Source of the DNA: Nemertoderma westbladi
Taxonomy: Eukaryota; Xenacoelomorpha; Nemertodermatida; Nemertodermatidae
Assembly (NCBI GenBank): GCA_032718475.1
Contig: JAUCBJ010002486.1
Coordinates: forward strand, 1-47,420
DNA: 47,420 nucleotides
Direction: 5' to 3'
This document shows positions 21,470 to 31,095 of this stretch, piece by piece. Position 1 is the stretch's first letter. Every line of letters begins with the position of its first letter. A model generated the notes under the pieces. The model was given only the letters and a program-made list of their open reading frames with translations. It did not search any database and was not told where the DNA came from. The translations under genes were made by a program, and so were the position numbers.

Positions 21470-22409
21470 GGGGGGGGGGGGTGGCATTGGGCCATGCCCC
21501 CCCCCCCCCCCCCCCCCCCCTTGAACAAATGTTGAAAAGGCCGGAGAAATATCATTAAATACTGTAATATCGGTCAAATGCTTTGCCTTTCCAGCAAAGC
21601 AAAATATGTTAGTTACATTAACAGCCCGACCAGACAGATAGGATTAACATTGTCCCAACCCAGGCATATGGGTAGCCAAAGAAAGGTTAACTTAAGCTAA
21701 ATATAAGAAGACTCCATCTAAATGTTGTAGCCCTCAGCCACATTACCACTAATACCCCCCCCCCCCCCCACCCTCATCTCTACCATCGTAGTCTGTAAAT
21801 GTGGCCTTGTAACTTCGACATAATGGAAGCAAGGGGAGCCTAATTGACCACAAAAGGAGGGCGCCTCATTGTTACTGCTGTTCAGCACTGTGGGTACAGT
21901 GTACAGTGGGGAACAGCATTGAGGTTTTGACTCCATCTGTGTTCAAATAGTCTGACAGTGTTCAATATAGCAATGTAAGATAGGTACGTAGACCAATGTA
22001 ATAATATAGTGATGTAAGGCAATCTTATTGAAGGGAACTGGGTGGCCGCAGGCCATGGCCATTATGTGGTCTGATTGTATAAGTCGCTGGTTATGTAATA
22101 ACGCTTAATAGTCTTGTCAGATATCATACTGTCAATTGGTCTACTATTATTTTAATATTATAAAACGAACGGATGAACTATTTAATATCTATTTAATATT
22201 ACAGTATATTTAATATTATAGTGCAGTAGGGAGCCTATTATTATAACGTTGATAGAGTATATAATTGTTTATGTTTTTAATGTATCTATTTAACTATTTA
22301 AATCTATTTTTTAAATAATCAGGGCCGGATTTAAGCATATAGGCTGAGTAGGCCGCGGCCTAGGGCCTCCCACAACAAGGGGGCATTGTAGATGCCATCA
22401 ATGATGCTG
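21470..22409. other. No gene; homopolymer runs and AT-rich sequence
   Basis: Runs of 12 G (21470-21481), 24 C (21497-21520) and 15 C (21755-21769), then AT-rich sequence. 'cagggccggatttaagc' at about 22320 resembles the start of a hAT-type element (compare the complementary-looking end near 24408). No coding potential. Confidence 0.45.
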
Positions 22410-23470
22410 ACGACAGCAGGCAATCATACTACTACTACTAGGATCGGCATGCTGCATTGCAGCTGCATTTTTAAGAATGCTGTGCCGGCTTGTCAACAAA
22501 ATTGCACCGCCACAACTCCCTATCACCCATGACATTTGCTAGATCATCCGCATCTTTAAGGCCAGTGTCCTTTAAGATGCGTCTCAAGAAAGTCATGGGC
22601 TGTCCACCATGCTTATTCACTCCATGAGGCTGCCAAAGTACAAGATTATGCACTGGCTGGTCCTCACGGCGAAAGCAATGTCCTGCAAAGCGGAGGCGAT
22701 TTTGTTCTAGTGTCAAGCTTGGGGGAACCAATGAGACACCTCCAATGTTATATAGTGTCTGGTTGGAGATGTGTGCATTGTACTTGACACAATGAACCCG
22801 GCGTAGCATTCTTGTGAATGTGCCATCCAGAGATTTGGTGTCCTCAGCAGTTAGAGCCCAGCATGGACTCCCGTAGAGGAGTACTGGAACTACTGCTGCT
22901 CTAAATAATCGGACCTTAAGTTTCCGATTAATTCTCGGTGACTTCCAAATCCTGGAAAGCCTATTCAAGGCTGCCCATGCCTTTCCCTTACGTATTCGAA
23001 GGTCCTCACCTGACTTCCGGATCCATGATCCCAGATAACAGAAGTCGTCCACATGCTCAAGCATACCATCCTTTGAGCTTATGCTCATCCGATCAGAGAC
23101 TTGCTGAGGACTTTCAAAGTTAACTGTCAGAATTTTGGTCTTTCTGGAGTTAATAAAAAGACCAACACTAGAAGCAGCATGTTCTAATGAGCTGAGGAGC
23201 CGTTGGGCTCCCTCTAATGATTCTGAGAGTACTCCTAAGTCATCAGCAAAGTCTAGATCAGTTAGGTACTTGGCAGGATTTCCTCGACTTCTGGAGCCAG
23301 TAGGTGGAGTTATCATCACCCCATCATCATTATGATGATCTAAGGACATGTGTAGAACATAGTCAACCACAATAATGAACAAGAATGGTGCAAGTGTGTC
23401 TCCTTGGAGGACGCCCCATAACACTTCAAATGGTTCTGTATCACCGTCAACAGTAGACACAAATGTTGTC
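22410..23470 (-). pseudogene. RTE-like LINE, best-preserved copy (RT to 3' end)
   Basis: 337 codons stay open (23484-22471), reading from the RT QG block ('GVLQGDTLAPFLFIIVVDYVL') through the FADD block and 'SVGLFINSRKTKILTV', the thumb ('LNRLSRIWKS') and a long C-terminal region ('WALTAEDTKSLDGT', 'LRFAGHCFRRED', 'LKDTGLKDADDLANVMGDR'). The 3' end carries a short (TAG)n tail (complement at about 22428-22442). The endonuclease and the N-terminal half of RT are absent. The simple-repeat tail and the QGD variant of the QG block fit the RTE group, though clade assignment needs alignment. Confidence 0.85.
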
Positions 23471-24040
23471 GAAACCTCAGGCAATCGTTGTCGTCAATCA
23501 TCCCAGGCATGGAAATCGATCAATTTGCTTACTGGGCGGAAAAGCCAACCAAACCACCAACGCACCAAGGTTAAGGCAGAATCAACAGCCGATCGCCTCC
23601 ATATGGTTGGAAGGCCCACTTCGAAAAGCTCCTCAATAATGACGGGGTATTGCCTGATAACTTTATAGAAGTAAAAGTGTCTGATTCTGTACTCCAGATA
23701 TTCCCATTGGCGATAGTCCTACTGGCTCTAGAAGTCAAGGAAATCCTGCCAAGTGCTGTACCAAAGTGATCTAGACTTTGCTGATAACTTAGGAGTACTC
23801 TCAAAATCACTAGAGGGAGCCCAACGGCTCATTAGAAAGGGCTGCTTCTAGTGTTGGTCTTTTTGTGTAACACCAAAAAGACCAAAATTGTGACAGCTGA
23901 CTTAGAAAGTCCTCAGCAAATCTCTGATCGGATGAGCAAAAGCTCAGAGGATGGTATGCTTATGTGAAAGGATGATAGGGAGTTGTGGCGGTGCAACTTT
24001 GTTGATAAGCCGGCACAGCATTCCTAATGCACGCTGCATT
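23470..24040 (+). pseudogene. RTE-like LINE, internally deleted copy in opposite orientation
   Basis: Starts head to head with the minus-strand copy. 23470-23760 matches the linker before the RT ('AWKSINLLTGRK'); 23760-23960 matches the FADD and following region; then the sequence jumps at about 23965 to the terminal 'GDRELWRCNFVDKPAQHS' and 3' end (to about 24030). Two internal deletions and several stops make it non-functional. Confidence 0.75.
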
Positions 24041-24338
24041 GGGCTAGCCAATTGTGGATTGCATGGTGGTGACAAAATACTTTTGTTAAGCCGGTAATGC
24101 TCTGGCTAAACCCTATAGGCCTATATTTCATTAGTTAAACGAATTAAAAAGTACCCCTTTTTGGTAAAAACGAACCGCCCTATTAAAATTCTGGCTACGG
24201 GCATGTAAACTAGTACTGTAAAAACAAATTATATCTATTAGCTATCTCTATTTCTAATTTCAATGGGGGGGGGGGGGGGGGGGGGTGGTGGGGTTAACAT
24301 AATGCATGATGTGTACGCGTACGGTATTTATAAAAAGT

Positions 24339-24371
<33 letters not shown>

Positions 24372-24414
24372 ACTCCTTCATAAATTCCTAGATCCGCCAC
24401 TACTGGCGTTTAGT
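24041..24414. other. No gene; poly-G and poly-C runs, hAT-like end
   Basis: Runs of 21 G (24265-24285) and 32 C (24340-24371). 24388-24406 ('cctagatccgccactactg') resembles the right end of hAT-type elements, and 24160-24182 ('aaaacgaaccgcccta') resembles the end of the foldback element at 21138. Neither has a confirmed partner. Confidence 0.4.
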
Positions 24415-24790
24415 ATCTGGATCTATTAGCAGCACAAGTTTTAATGTTCTTGACCGGCCGTTACCATTTCTGTCGGTTAATAAGAGTTTGTTTGTATGTG
24501 ACACTCCATTTCTCCCCAAAAAACTCTGGTTAAATATTGACATATTTCCCATTGTTTCTTTGAATATAGGTACGCTTTATCGCTGAACATCTCAGAAGGA
24601 TATTCCCACTGACGGCGTCTCAATAGCAAATGGTTTGGAGTTAACACATCAGATGAGTTGAGGTCATTGTTCATCGGACAACGGGGTCTCGAGTTTATCA
24701 ACAGTTCCACTTCCGCTAACAAAGTTTGGAATGTTTTTTCAGCAATAACTTGATGGTCCAATCTATCTAGGATTTTCCAATAGTTCAACT
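24415..24790 (-). pseudogene. Bel/Pao integrase C-terminal fragment
   Basis: The minus strand reads 'LLAEVELLINSRP' and 'LTPNHLLLRR', then an aromatic-rich 'KKQWEICQYLTRVFW', a pattern found just after the integrase core of Bel/Pao elements; the large element at 32205-38825 has the equivalent 'TLFVEIEAILNTRP' and 'LTPAHLLM'. A separate, older and truncated copy, broken at both ends. Confidence 0.6.
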
Positions 24791-26109
24791 AATTTTATAT
24801 CCTTTAATTGATCTTCTCGCCAATTTGTTTCCATTGTAACAGTTGTCGCCGCACAAAGTTGAGAAGGAATAAATTCTTCAGCATTTTGGGTTCAATTTCA
24901 CTATTGTTCTACAAAGAGCATCTGGGACTATATTATCCTTTCCAGGGCGGAAATGCATATTAAATTGATAAGTAGAGTGTATCTCGCCATCTGGCTTGTC
25001 TAGTATTGTGTGCAGTTCCATGTACTAATGACAACTAGGGTTTATGATCTGTATATATGTCAAATAATCGCCCATACAAATAAGGATGATATTTCTATAC
25101 AGCCCAGACTAATGCCAAAAATTATCTATCGGTTGTAGAGTATCATTGTTCCGTCGGAGTTAACTTTCTACTGCCAAATGCAATCGGTTTTTGCACACTA
25201 CATTTTTCTTGTGACAACACTGCACCTAAACCAATTGAATTAGCATCAGTAGACAATTGAAAATTTAATGTAAAATCGGGTAAATCCAGCACTGGGTGGG
25301 TTTGTAATGCCTCTTTGAGTCTATCAAACGCTAACTGGCAATCAATACTCCAAACGAAATTTTTGGGTTTCCCAGATTGTATAGAATATAAAGGGGAAGC
25401 AATTTTTGCAAAGTTTTCAATAAACCTACTAAAAATTTAACCATGCCTGTGGATGTCTGAACTTCCTTTTGACAACCAGGTTTTGGATAATTGATAATGG
25501 AATTGATAATGGAATTTTCAGGGTCCGATGTTATCGTTCCATTCCCCACCATCACGTCGCATTCTTTCAAATGCGGCTTTAATTATTTGTAGATGGTCCT
25601 CTATTGAACGACTAGATAACCTGATGTCGTCTCGATATGGACATTATAGAGATATTCTGTATAGTTTTTCATATTTCGCGTTGAAGTTTTGGTCCTGAAA
25701 TACACCATCGCATCCAAACGGTATGACAGTGAATTGATATAAATTGTCACCCACTTGAAATGCAGTCTTTTGTCGTGATTCCTCATCCAATGGTATTTGC
25801 CAATACGCAATATCTAAGGTAGAAATCACATTGGCACTAGCTAACTCATCAAGGATATCATCAATTCGAGGTAATGGAAATTGGTCACGTATATCATTTA
25901 ACTTTTTATAATTAATAACGAAGCGTTTTTCACCTCCATTCGGACAATTTACTAAAAGGCAAGGAAATGCCCAGGGAGAACTACTGTGCTCTATGACATC
26001 CATTTTCAGCATTTTATCCACATGTTCCAGTATTTCCTTGGTCTCGGCTGGGCTCTTTCTATATGATCTAATATTTATCGGATCATTATTTTGGGTTTCT
26101 ATTGTTATT
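24791..26109 (-). pseudogene. Ty3/gypsy reverse transcriptase and RNase H fragment (left half)
   Basis: Minus-strand frames read 'MDVIEHSSSPWAFPCLLV' (start of RT), 'RFVINYKKLNDI', 'LPRIDDILDELASANVISTLD' (catalytic block), then with frameshifts the thumb ('YPKPGCQKEVQT') and RNase H/'SRKLTPTEQ' regions down to about 25000. The YxDD region is broken. At 26104-26109 the frame stops at GTTATT, and its N-terminal continuation lies 19.9 kb away at 46041-47273. Confidence 0.8.
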
Positions 26110-26538
26110 CCAAAATTGTAACATTACTTAACGCCGTTAGTATTAACAACGAGTTGTTATTTAGCACTTTACAACTTTAGAGGACATTACAGCGTTGTAA
26201 TGACCTGTACATTTAGTATTGTATTTGGTGTTATAGTTTACGTGGTAACCCATGACGGCGTTAAGTAATGTCCACTGCGGGGACATAAGCCGTCATTGGA
26301 TACCACCTAAACAATAGGAGGAAATTTGCCTGACAGCCAGATAGGCCTACTGCATTACTATCAGGGGTATAGCTATTAATAACCAGTAGGGCCTAGCTAT
26401 ATTATTATAACATTGCTCCAAACGCCACCATAAATATAAGCTAACTTATTTATAACATAATTTATGTCATTTTTACATTTATTTATACAGCAACTAATAT
26501 AATTTGTGCAGTTTCTATCACTTATAATATATGTACAA
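26110..26538. other. Palindromic DNA between the split Ty3/gypsy and the giant element
   Basis: A perfect 17-bp inverted repeat, ACATTACTTAACGCCGT (26121-26137 and 26255-26271), bounds a 151-bp foldback segment. The outer 26105-26127 is also repeated inverted at 45870-45892, just beyond the giant element (one mismatch in 23). So the giant element probably landed inside a small palindromic DNA transposon. No gene. Confidence 0.6.
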
Positions 26539-26670
26539 TATAGAATTATATTCTCTAAATGCCGTGGATTTTCAAAATTTTTATTTTATTCGATTTAACT
26601 TTGTTAAAAGATTACATTAAGTCCTCATTTGTATTTGCTATATCTATTTGTACGATGATTAGTCAAGTTG

Positions 26671-26743
26671 TTCAGTGACTCAGTCGGTAGAGCGTTGGAA
26701 ATTATATGTAGTGTGTATTGAGTTCGAATCCTAGTAGGTGCGA
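26671..26743 (+). other. tRNA-like (pol III promoter-like) segment in the 5' LTR
   Basis: CTCAGTCGGTAGAGCG matches a tRNA D-arm/A box and GAGTTCGAATCCT (26720-26732) a B box, at tRNA spacing. The acceptor stem does not pair, so this is not a working tRNA. It is present in both LTRs; the 3' copy keeps the more canonical TAGCTCAGTCGGTAGAGCG. Confidence 0.65.
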
Positions 26744-26959
26744 ATTATTTTTTGTGCAGAATTTCAACTCATTTAAATTGACCGCTACAAATTAATTGCA
26801 TTTGCTTGAAGTAAGGTTAACCAATGAGACTGTAGTTATTAGATTGTAACCAATGTCGTACAAGTTATATATTTGCTGGACCAATAGCTATCTTTAAAAA
26901 CCTGTTAGAACCTATAGAACAATCGAGAATTTTCTCGATTGATTGCGGCACAAATTTGC

Positions 26960-26967
26960 TATATAAA
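26960..26967 (+). promoter_or_regulatory. Candidate LTR TATA box
   Basis: TATATAAAG-type box, 19 bp after a perfect palindrome. An initiator-like TTCAGTC follows at 26990-26996, about 30 bp downstream. Confidence 0.6.
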
Positions 26968-27082
26968 GGTGCGATTTGTTCATTAGTTATTCAGTCTATC
27001 TTAGCATTCTTCTTCTGTTTCTTACATCCATTAGTTATTTCAGATTACATTGTTTATTGTAATAGTTATTGTTTGATTTTGT

Positions 27083-27088
27083 AATAAA
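27083..27088 (+). terminator. Candidate polyadenylation signal in the LTR
   Basis: AATAAA about 90 bp after the proposed start, followed by T/C-rich sequence, so that U3-R-U5 could be about 450/110/1350 bp. The equivalent site in the 3' LTR is 44492-44497. Confidence 0.5.
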
Positions 27089-28448
27089 AGTTAGAAATAC
27101 TTGTCACATCTGCCCTTTTCTATCTGTTTTACTATGCTTCACCACGGAGAACTCAACTGAGGGACAGGATGGCTGGCTAAACATCGGGCCACAGCAATGA
27201 ACGGGAACATCTAAGGAATGTAGACAGGAGACAACCCGCAATATCACTCTTAGTTATTCGCCCATCGCCTGAAAGGTTAGACAGCGTTCGATGCCTTGCT
27301 ACCTAAGTATAAGACCAAAGATCGAAGGTAGAGGTAGTGACACGCTGTACGCCTAAAATTACATCTAGGAACTGTACTGTTTTAATTCAGGAAAAAACCG
27401 CAGTAGACCTTCATATTCCTACGGGGGAGGGGGAGAGCAGGCAGAGATACTAGTACGCAGATAGGACGTAGGCACACCGGTACAAAGCATACACATTGGT
27501 AGGGTGCAGCAAACTGTACGCCTAACTCTTGCTAAGTACAGGTGCGTCTGTGACTATTTGTAGTACAACGGTGTCCATTGCATTAGAACTTGTAGGCTAG
27601 GAGGGTTACTGTGTTTCACCTGAATTAGGATTGTACCGTTCAGGCGGTAGGGCAGTTTACGACTAGGCGCAAATAAATTGAGGCTAATTAGGGATACTAA
27701 CATCTACCGTGTCCCCGCCGACATCCTGATAGGAAGTTACCAAGCCCACCTAGGTAACCAAAATTCTAGATAGGACGCCAGGCTAGCTATTAGTAACCGT
27801 ACGCCTACTGTAGTAAACTAACACATTTCTTCTTAGTATTAGGGACCTGGTAAATAAAAAATTGCCGAATTCTGGGCGTAGTATTAACCTTATGCCCGAA
27901 TTTGAGTCCTGGAAATACGCAAGAGGGGAAGGAGCCTTATTATTCGTGAGTATTGGACCTACAAGTTACAAAATTAGAATATTCGTAAAATGCACACCGT
28001 ACCCAGTAATTATATATATGAAGGAGCAAAACTGATCTTGACTGTTCAGAATTAACACACGCGCGTTAGAAATTATTTACACCTCAAAATATATAAAATT
28101 AACTTTTGTCCGTACTGCACTTTGCCCGCTAGTTAGACATCTCCAAATCTCTGCACCTAGCTAGCGTCCTTTTCGCCCAACCATATAAATCACACCGCGG
28201 CAAAGTATACGAGCCCCTTAGTCCGTCAGTGAGTCAGCCTGATTTTAGGATTCGCTGCGCGGGATTTTGTTTTATCGAAGTTTGTCTGTTCGTAGACTGT
28301 TTTCTGCCTCACCGGTTATAAGAGACCGATACTGCATATATATTCGCTTACTTGGAGTTTACTGTTTTGGTGAGAAGGTCGGATTTATGATTTGATCCAC
28401 AAACTTTACAGTAAGATATTGCAGGTATTGTTACTGTCGCTTCGAATA

Positions 28449-29300
28449 GTAGGAATATGAGTATTATTTAACATATTTCCTAGAATAGTAGGAATATGTT
28501 TTACTGAACTACGGTTCGGTAGGACTAAAGTTATTTGAAAAATTTTGTATTTTGAGGTAAAAGTTTATATTTGATTAGCTAAGTGCTAATTTTTTGAAAT
28601 AAAATTTGATTTGAACCGCGTGTAAAATATTTTGGAATTGAATACCGGTGTTTAAAAGGGTTTAAATACCATATTGTACCGGTACAAAATTTTCGTAAAA
28701 GTAAAACCTAACTCTTTTGTTTTTCAGGATTCAGAACTCATTTCTAGGCTGTAACGAGAGCAAGACCGTGTTTAGCAAGTTTGGGAGATAGATAACCCAA
28801 CAACTTTGGTTGGGAAAATCGCACTTCGTCCGCAACGCTGGAAACGGAAAGGTTCACGTCCGGTTTGTATCTGGGAATCTGTTTTTCTGGAGAATTATTG
28901 GAGTGGGTGAGTTCGAAAAGTTGCATTAATCAGTTAGGCATTACCGTATTAGTTAAAATTATTGTGGGTTCCACTGTCTCAAGTATTTATGCATTCCGTA
29001 TGATTTCTTTGTTCATTGCTGAATTAGTCCGTAATTATTTGTATTTAATTTACCTTTTGATAACGCATATCGTTATCCGATTTATTTGTTATAAAATTGG
29101 CCGTTAGGCTAATTTTATTATATACTTATTCCGTGACATTTATTTGCTGTAAAATTGGCCGTTTAGGCTAATTTTATCCATTTGCTATAAAATCGGCCGG
29201 TAGGCTAATTTTATATGACTGTAATTAGTACCGTTTAAATATAAATACGGTAAATTTGATACTTTGACACTCACATTTTACTTGACTTACAACTACCGAA
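28449..29300 (+). other. 5' leader of the giant element
   Basis: No ORF. Immediately after the LTR, GAATAGTAGGAATATG occurs twice (28444-28459 and 28483-28498), and 28470-28500 can fold (AACATATTTCC / GGAATATGTT). No TGG-type primer-binding site is next to the LTR. A perfect 7-bp stem (GATAACG / CGTTATC) lies at 29060-29078, just before three larger stem-loops. Confidence 0.6.
29091..29214 (+). repeat. Three tandem stem-loops before the first ATG
   Basis: Three copies (29091-29118, 29150-29176 and 29187-29214) of a hairpin with arms ATAAAATT...AATTTTAT and an inner GCC/GGC stem with a small loop (GTTA, GTTTA or GGTA). Loop length and one stem-adjacent base vary while the arms are kept. The position between primer-site region and first ORF is where packaging or translation-control RNA elements lie in retroelements. 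Confidence 0.75.
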
Positions 29301-30152
29301 ATGAGTGACAAACAAGACTATACGAAGAATACACCTACCGACTATGACTCATGTGACGCGGATAAGTCAGCAGCGGAAGAACTACAGGGGAAGACTCGCG
29401 AGCCTACCGAACCTACACCGTGTGCGTCACCAGTACATCCAACGGGAGTACCGGATGCCGTAGTACGAGGCGACGGCAGGACCGAGGATTTTCTAACTGT
29501 TCCGCAACCTAGATACAGGGAAACGGACATGGTAAGTTCAGTAGGAAGCCAGGAGAGTGTGGTTAGAAGCGTCGGAGGCTACATGGCGCATATTACCAGG
29601 AGTATTGGGGAAGGCCAACGCATATTAGACGAGTTAACCGCTCCGATGTCTCGGTTTGAGTTCTACACCCTCCAGGTTAGAGTACAAAGTAGAGTACATA
29701 AGTCCGTAGATAATCTAATTGGTCTACAAGATCTAGCTAGACAGAGACAGGACGTGGATACTCAACTTAGAATCCTCGAGAAACTAATGATCGCTAGAGA
29801 GAAACTGATTCAGTTTAAGTCGACGATTAGGCAGATACAACAGGAACAAGCGGACCAGTTGTTAGGTGAGTCAGTTTCGGACGAATTATTGCAGCCCGAG
29901 GAAGAACAGGAACTGTACCGACTAGATGGACAATTGAAACATCTGACGGACCACTTACGTATGTGCGGCGAAGACGTCGGCGATTTGGAAACCGTGCCGG
30001 AATATACGAGGGAAACATCACCCGTACAAATCGAATCGGCACCGGGAATACTGGACCAATCGTTAGTGAGTATTCGCAGCGAAATTGGCGAGATAAGTAT
30101 AGTGACGTCAGAAATTTCCAGACAGCAACAACAGCACTACCTAAAGAGGTGA
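29301..30152 (+). CDS. ORF1 of the giant element, unknown function
   Basis: 283 codons from ATG. The N-terminal 80 residues are Pro/Thr/Glu-rich and probably disordered. The middle (about 85-215) is charged and helical with heptad-like Leu/Ile spacing ('ILEKLMIAREKLIQFKSTI', 'LYRLDGQLKHLTDHL'), so a coiled coil is likely. The C-terminus is Gln-rich. No zinc finger, signal peptide or membrane segment. It contains one copy of the 20-nt dispersed motif (29389-29408). Its last codons form a strong splice-donor match (AAAGAG|GTGAGG at 30150/30151). It could be the N-terminal part of a spliced Gag or a separate accessory protein; I recognise no family. Confidence 0.7.
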   Translation: MSDKQDYTKNTPTDYDSCDADKSAAEELQGKTREPTEPTPCASPVHPTGVPDAVVRGDGRTEDFLTVPQPRYRETDMVSSVGSQESVVRSVGGYMAHITRSIGEGQRILDELTAPMSRFEFYTLQVRVQSRVHKSVDNLIGLQDLARQRQDVDTQLRILEKLMIAREKLIQFKSTIRQIQQEQADQLLGESVSDELLQPEEEQELYRLDGQLKHLTDHLRMCGEDVGDLETVPEYTRETSPVQIESAPGILDQSLVSIRSEIGEISIVTSEISRQQQQHYLKR

Positions 30153-31095
30153 GGTCTCTATAGCGGTGGTGCTAACAGGCGGCGGCGGACTCGTGAGGGT
30201 CTGGGGGCACGTTAAATTGTTGTTATAGTGCTAGGGAGTCACTGAAGGCCCTCGTGTCTAACGAACCATGAATTGCCATGGTGCCGTGGTATCGCCTAGT
30301 CGGCCTGTTGCCGTACTGCCAGTCCTGTACACAGTAGGGGTGGTGGCATGGCGTGATTTGTGGCACATGTGGCGCGAACTATGTTTTGTATGTGGGCGAT
30401 CAGTGGCAGTTTGCTTGGGGCTTGGATGGTTCCATTGACCGTCAGCTGTTCCGTTTTTTTGATACTATATGTTATTGTCTCCATGTTCAGCTGACTTGGT
30501 CTTTGGTGGCATTGGAATAAACCGTCGGGTCTTGAGCTTTCTGTTGCTGTGGGTACGTGAGTACACGTGATTGTATGTGTGGCCACTGCGAGTGGGTATG
30601 GGAACCCTTGCCAGTTGGACAAGACGCCGCTGGTATTAGTAGGACCATACTTTACTGCGCCCCAGCATACTTTGTGCACACAAAGTTATTTTACCCTGTC
30701 GGTAAAATAAAGTACTCTCGATTTGCCTCCGGTCGATACAATTTTGTCCCTTCTGATTTTGTCTTTCCCGATTTTGACCCCGATTTTGTCTTTACCCGAT
30801 TTTGTCTTTGTGTGTGCATGGTATGTGTCAGATTTGTGTTTACCGTAGTGTACTTGATTTCGTGAACATCTGTTGAGTACACGTGTACAGGACGGGTAAG
30901 TGGTTACTTGTTCCTAGCTTTCGAGCTAGTCAATATTGTTTGTGGAACTTACTTCCCCTCAATATTGCCGGCGAGGCAGGTGAAAACGTGTCAATATTCC
31001 ATGTTGGGTAGCGCAAGCCCGCTTGGGACAAGACCGTCGGTTAGGTCCAAGGGCGACCTTGGTGCTCGATCGCTATCGACTGGTCCACCTGCCGG
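30153..31095 (+). other. Non-coding or intron-like stretch of the giant element
   Basis: Stops in all frames, GT-rich. It contains short tandem 'cccgattttgtcttt' repeats (about 30747-30810), an AATAAA (30706-30711) and a weak partial match to the dispersed motif (around 30187-30200). It starts with a splice-donor-like GTGAGG and could be an intron ending before the coiled-coil ORF; several AG acceptors are possible and none is decisive. Confidence 0.4.

Larger units (their letters stand above)
26539..28448 (+). repeat. 5' LTR of the giant Bel/Pao element
   Basis: 1910 bp, ending TTCGAATA. It contains a tRNA-like segment (26671-26743), a perfect 10-bp-arm palindrome (26920-26941, CAATCGAGAA / TTCTCGATTG), a TATA box (26960-26967), an AATAAA (27083-27088) and a second TATA-like CATATAAATC (28182-28190) followed at about 30 bp by GTCAGTGAGTCAG. 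Whether transcription starts near 26990 or near 28225 cannot be decided by reading. No ORF. Confidence 0.93.

Noticed and set aside
24150-24183. Second copy of the foldback hAT-type element end
   Set aside because: About 16 bp are similar to the 21138 end, but there is no left arm and no duplication.
22320-24408. A single hAT element bounded by 'cagggccgg' and 'ccgccactactg'
   Set aside because: The two ends match poorly and I found no 8-bp duplication. The interval is filled by two LINE copies.
30181-30200. Tenth copy of the dispersed 20-nt motif
   Set aside because: Only about 10 consecutive bases (GACTCGTGAG) agree; not counted.
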